From an uncultured Brachyspira sp. (lineage in GTDB: Bacteria > Spirochaetota > Brachyspiria > Brachyspirales > Brachyspiraceae): DNA of 34,274 nt. Made by a program: the position numbers and the translations under genes. Positions within the stretch are counted from its first letter, which is position 1. Each line of letters begins with the position of its first letter. The notes below the pieces were generated by a model that made no database searches, was not told the origin of the DNA, and saw nothing but the letters and a program-made list of their open reading frames with translations. Positions 34,270 to 34,274 of the stretch are shown one piece after another. The stretch spans positions 1 to 34,274 of the forward strand of contig NZ_CALXRM010000032.1 in the NCBI RefSeq assembly GCF_944390845.1. The letters run 5' to 3'.

Positions 34270-34274
34270 TTTAA

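Noticed and set aside
1-34274. Circular genome or phage with terminal repeats
   Set aside because: The terminal repeats are inverted, not direct, and no phage or plasmid gene is present.

Overview
The window is strongly A+T-rich, with short intergenic gaps and spirochaete-like gene content. It most resembles Brachyspira. Supporting features are the iron-type ABC operon with tandem binding lipoproteins (like the B. hyodysenteriae bit locus as I recall it), an ankyrin-repeat protein, a TrpR/YerC-like regulator and many small lipoproteins. No rRNA, tRNA, CRISPR array or phage structural gene was found. Both ends carry the same 71-bp sequence in opposite orientation (1-71 and 34199-34269), so the contig probably stops in two copies of a repeat or IS end.

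Layout. 94-5249: ankyrin protein, TrpR-like regulator, hemW, a pair of GC-rich mobile-looking repeats, and glyS. 5485-7681: a receiver-LpxC fusion followed by a sigma-70 factor. 7682-8190: a long imperfect inverted repeat. 8191-9592: a decayed lipoprotein gene and a small exported protein. 9593-11548: a secreted nuclease-toxin gene flanked by two copies of the GC-rich repeat in the same orientation. 11587-14044: YjaB-like acetyltransferase, amino-acid-binding lipoprotein, birA and a small membrane protein. 14260-19164: ABC uptake operon on the minus strand (two lipoproteins, ATPase, fused permease). 19362-25341: TPR membrane protein, then a type III restriction-modification pair in res-mod order. 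25343-26884: pilZ-like pseudo-receiver and thiD. 27117-33222: GH13 enzyme, GAF-domain histidine kinase, coiled-coil protein, DUF3810 metallopeptidase-like membrane protein and a 58-residue zinc ribbon. 33217-34113: EamA transporter.

The most notable points are three. First, LpxC, which catalyses the committed step of lipid A synthesis, is fused to an intact receiver domain and lies just upstream of a sigma factor gene. Second, a family of 0.3-0.4 kb repeats has imperfect terminal inverted repeats, each of which contains an outward promoter-like TTGACA-N17-TATATA; one points at the toxin gene and one at hemW. Third, the nuclease toxin has no recognisable immunity gene beside it. Several genes (birA, GH13, the TPR gene) have a -10 box 6-7 nt before the ATG, suggesting leaderless transcripts.
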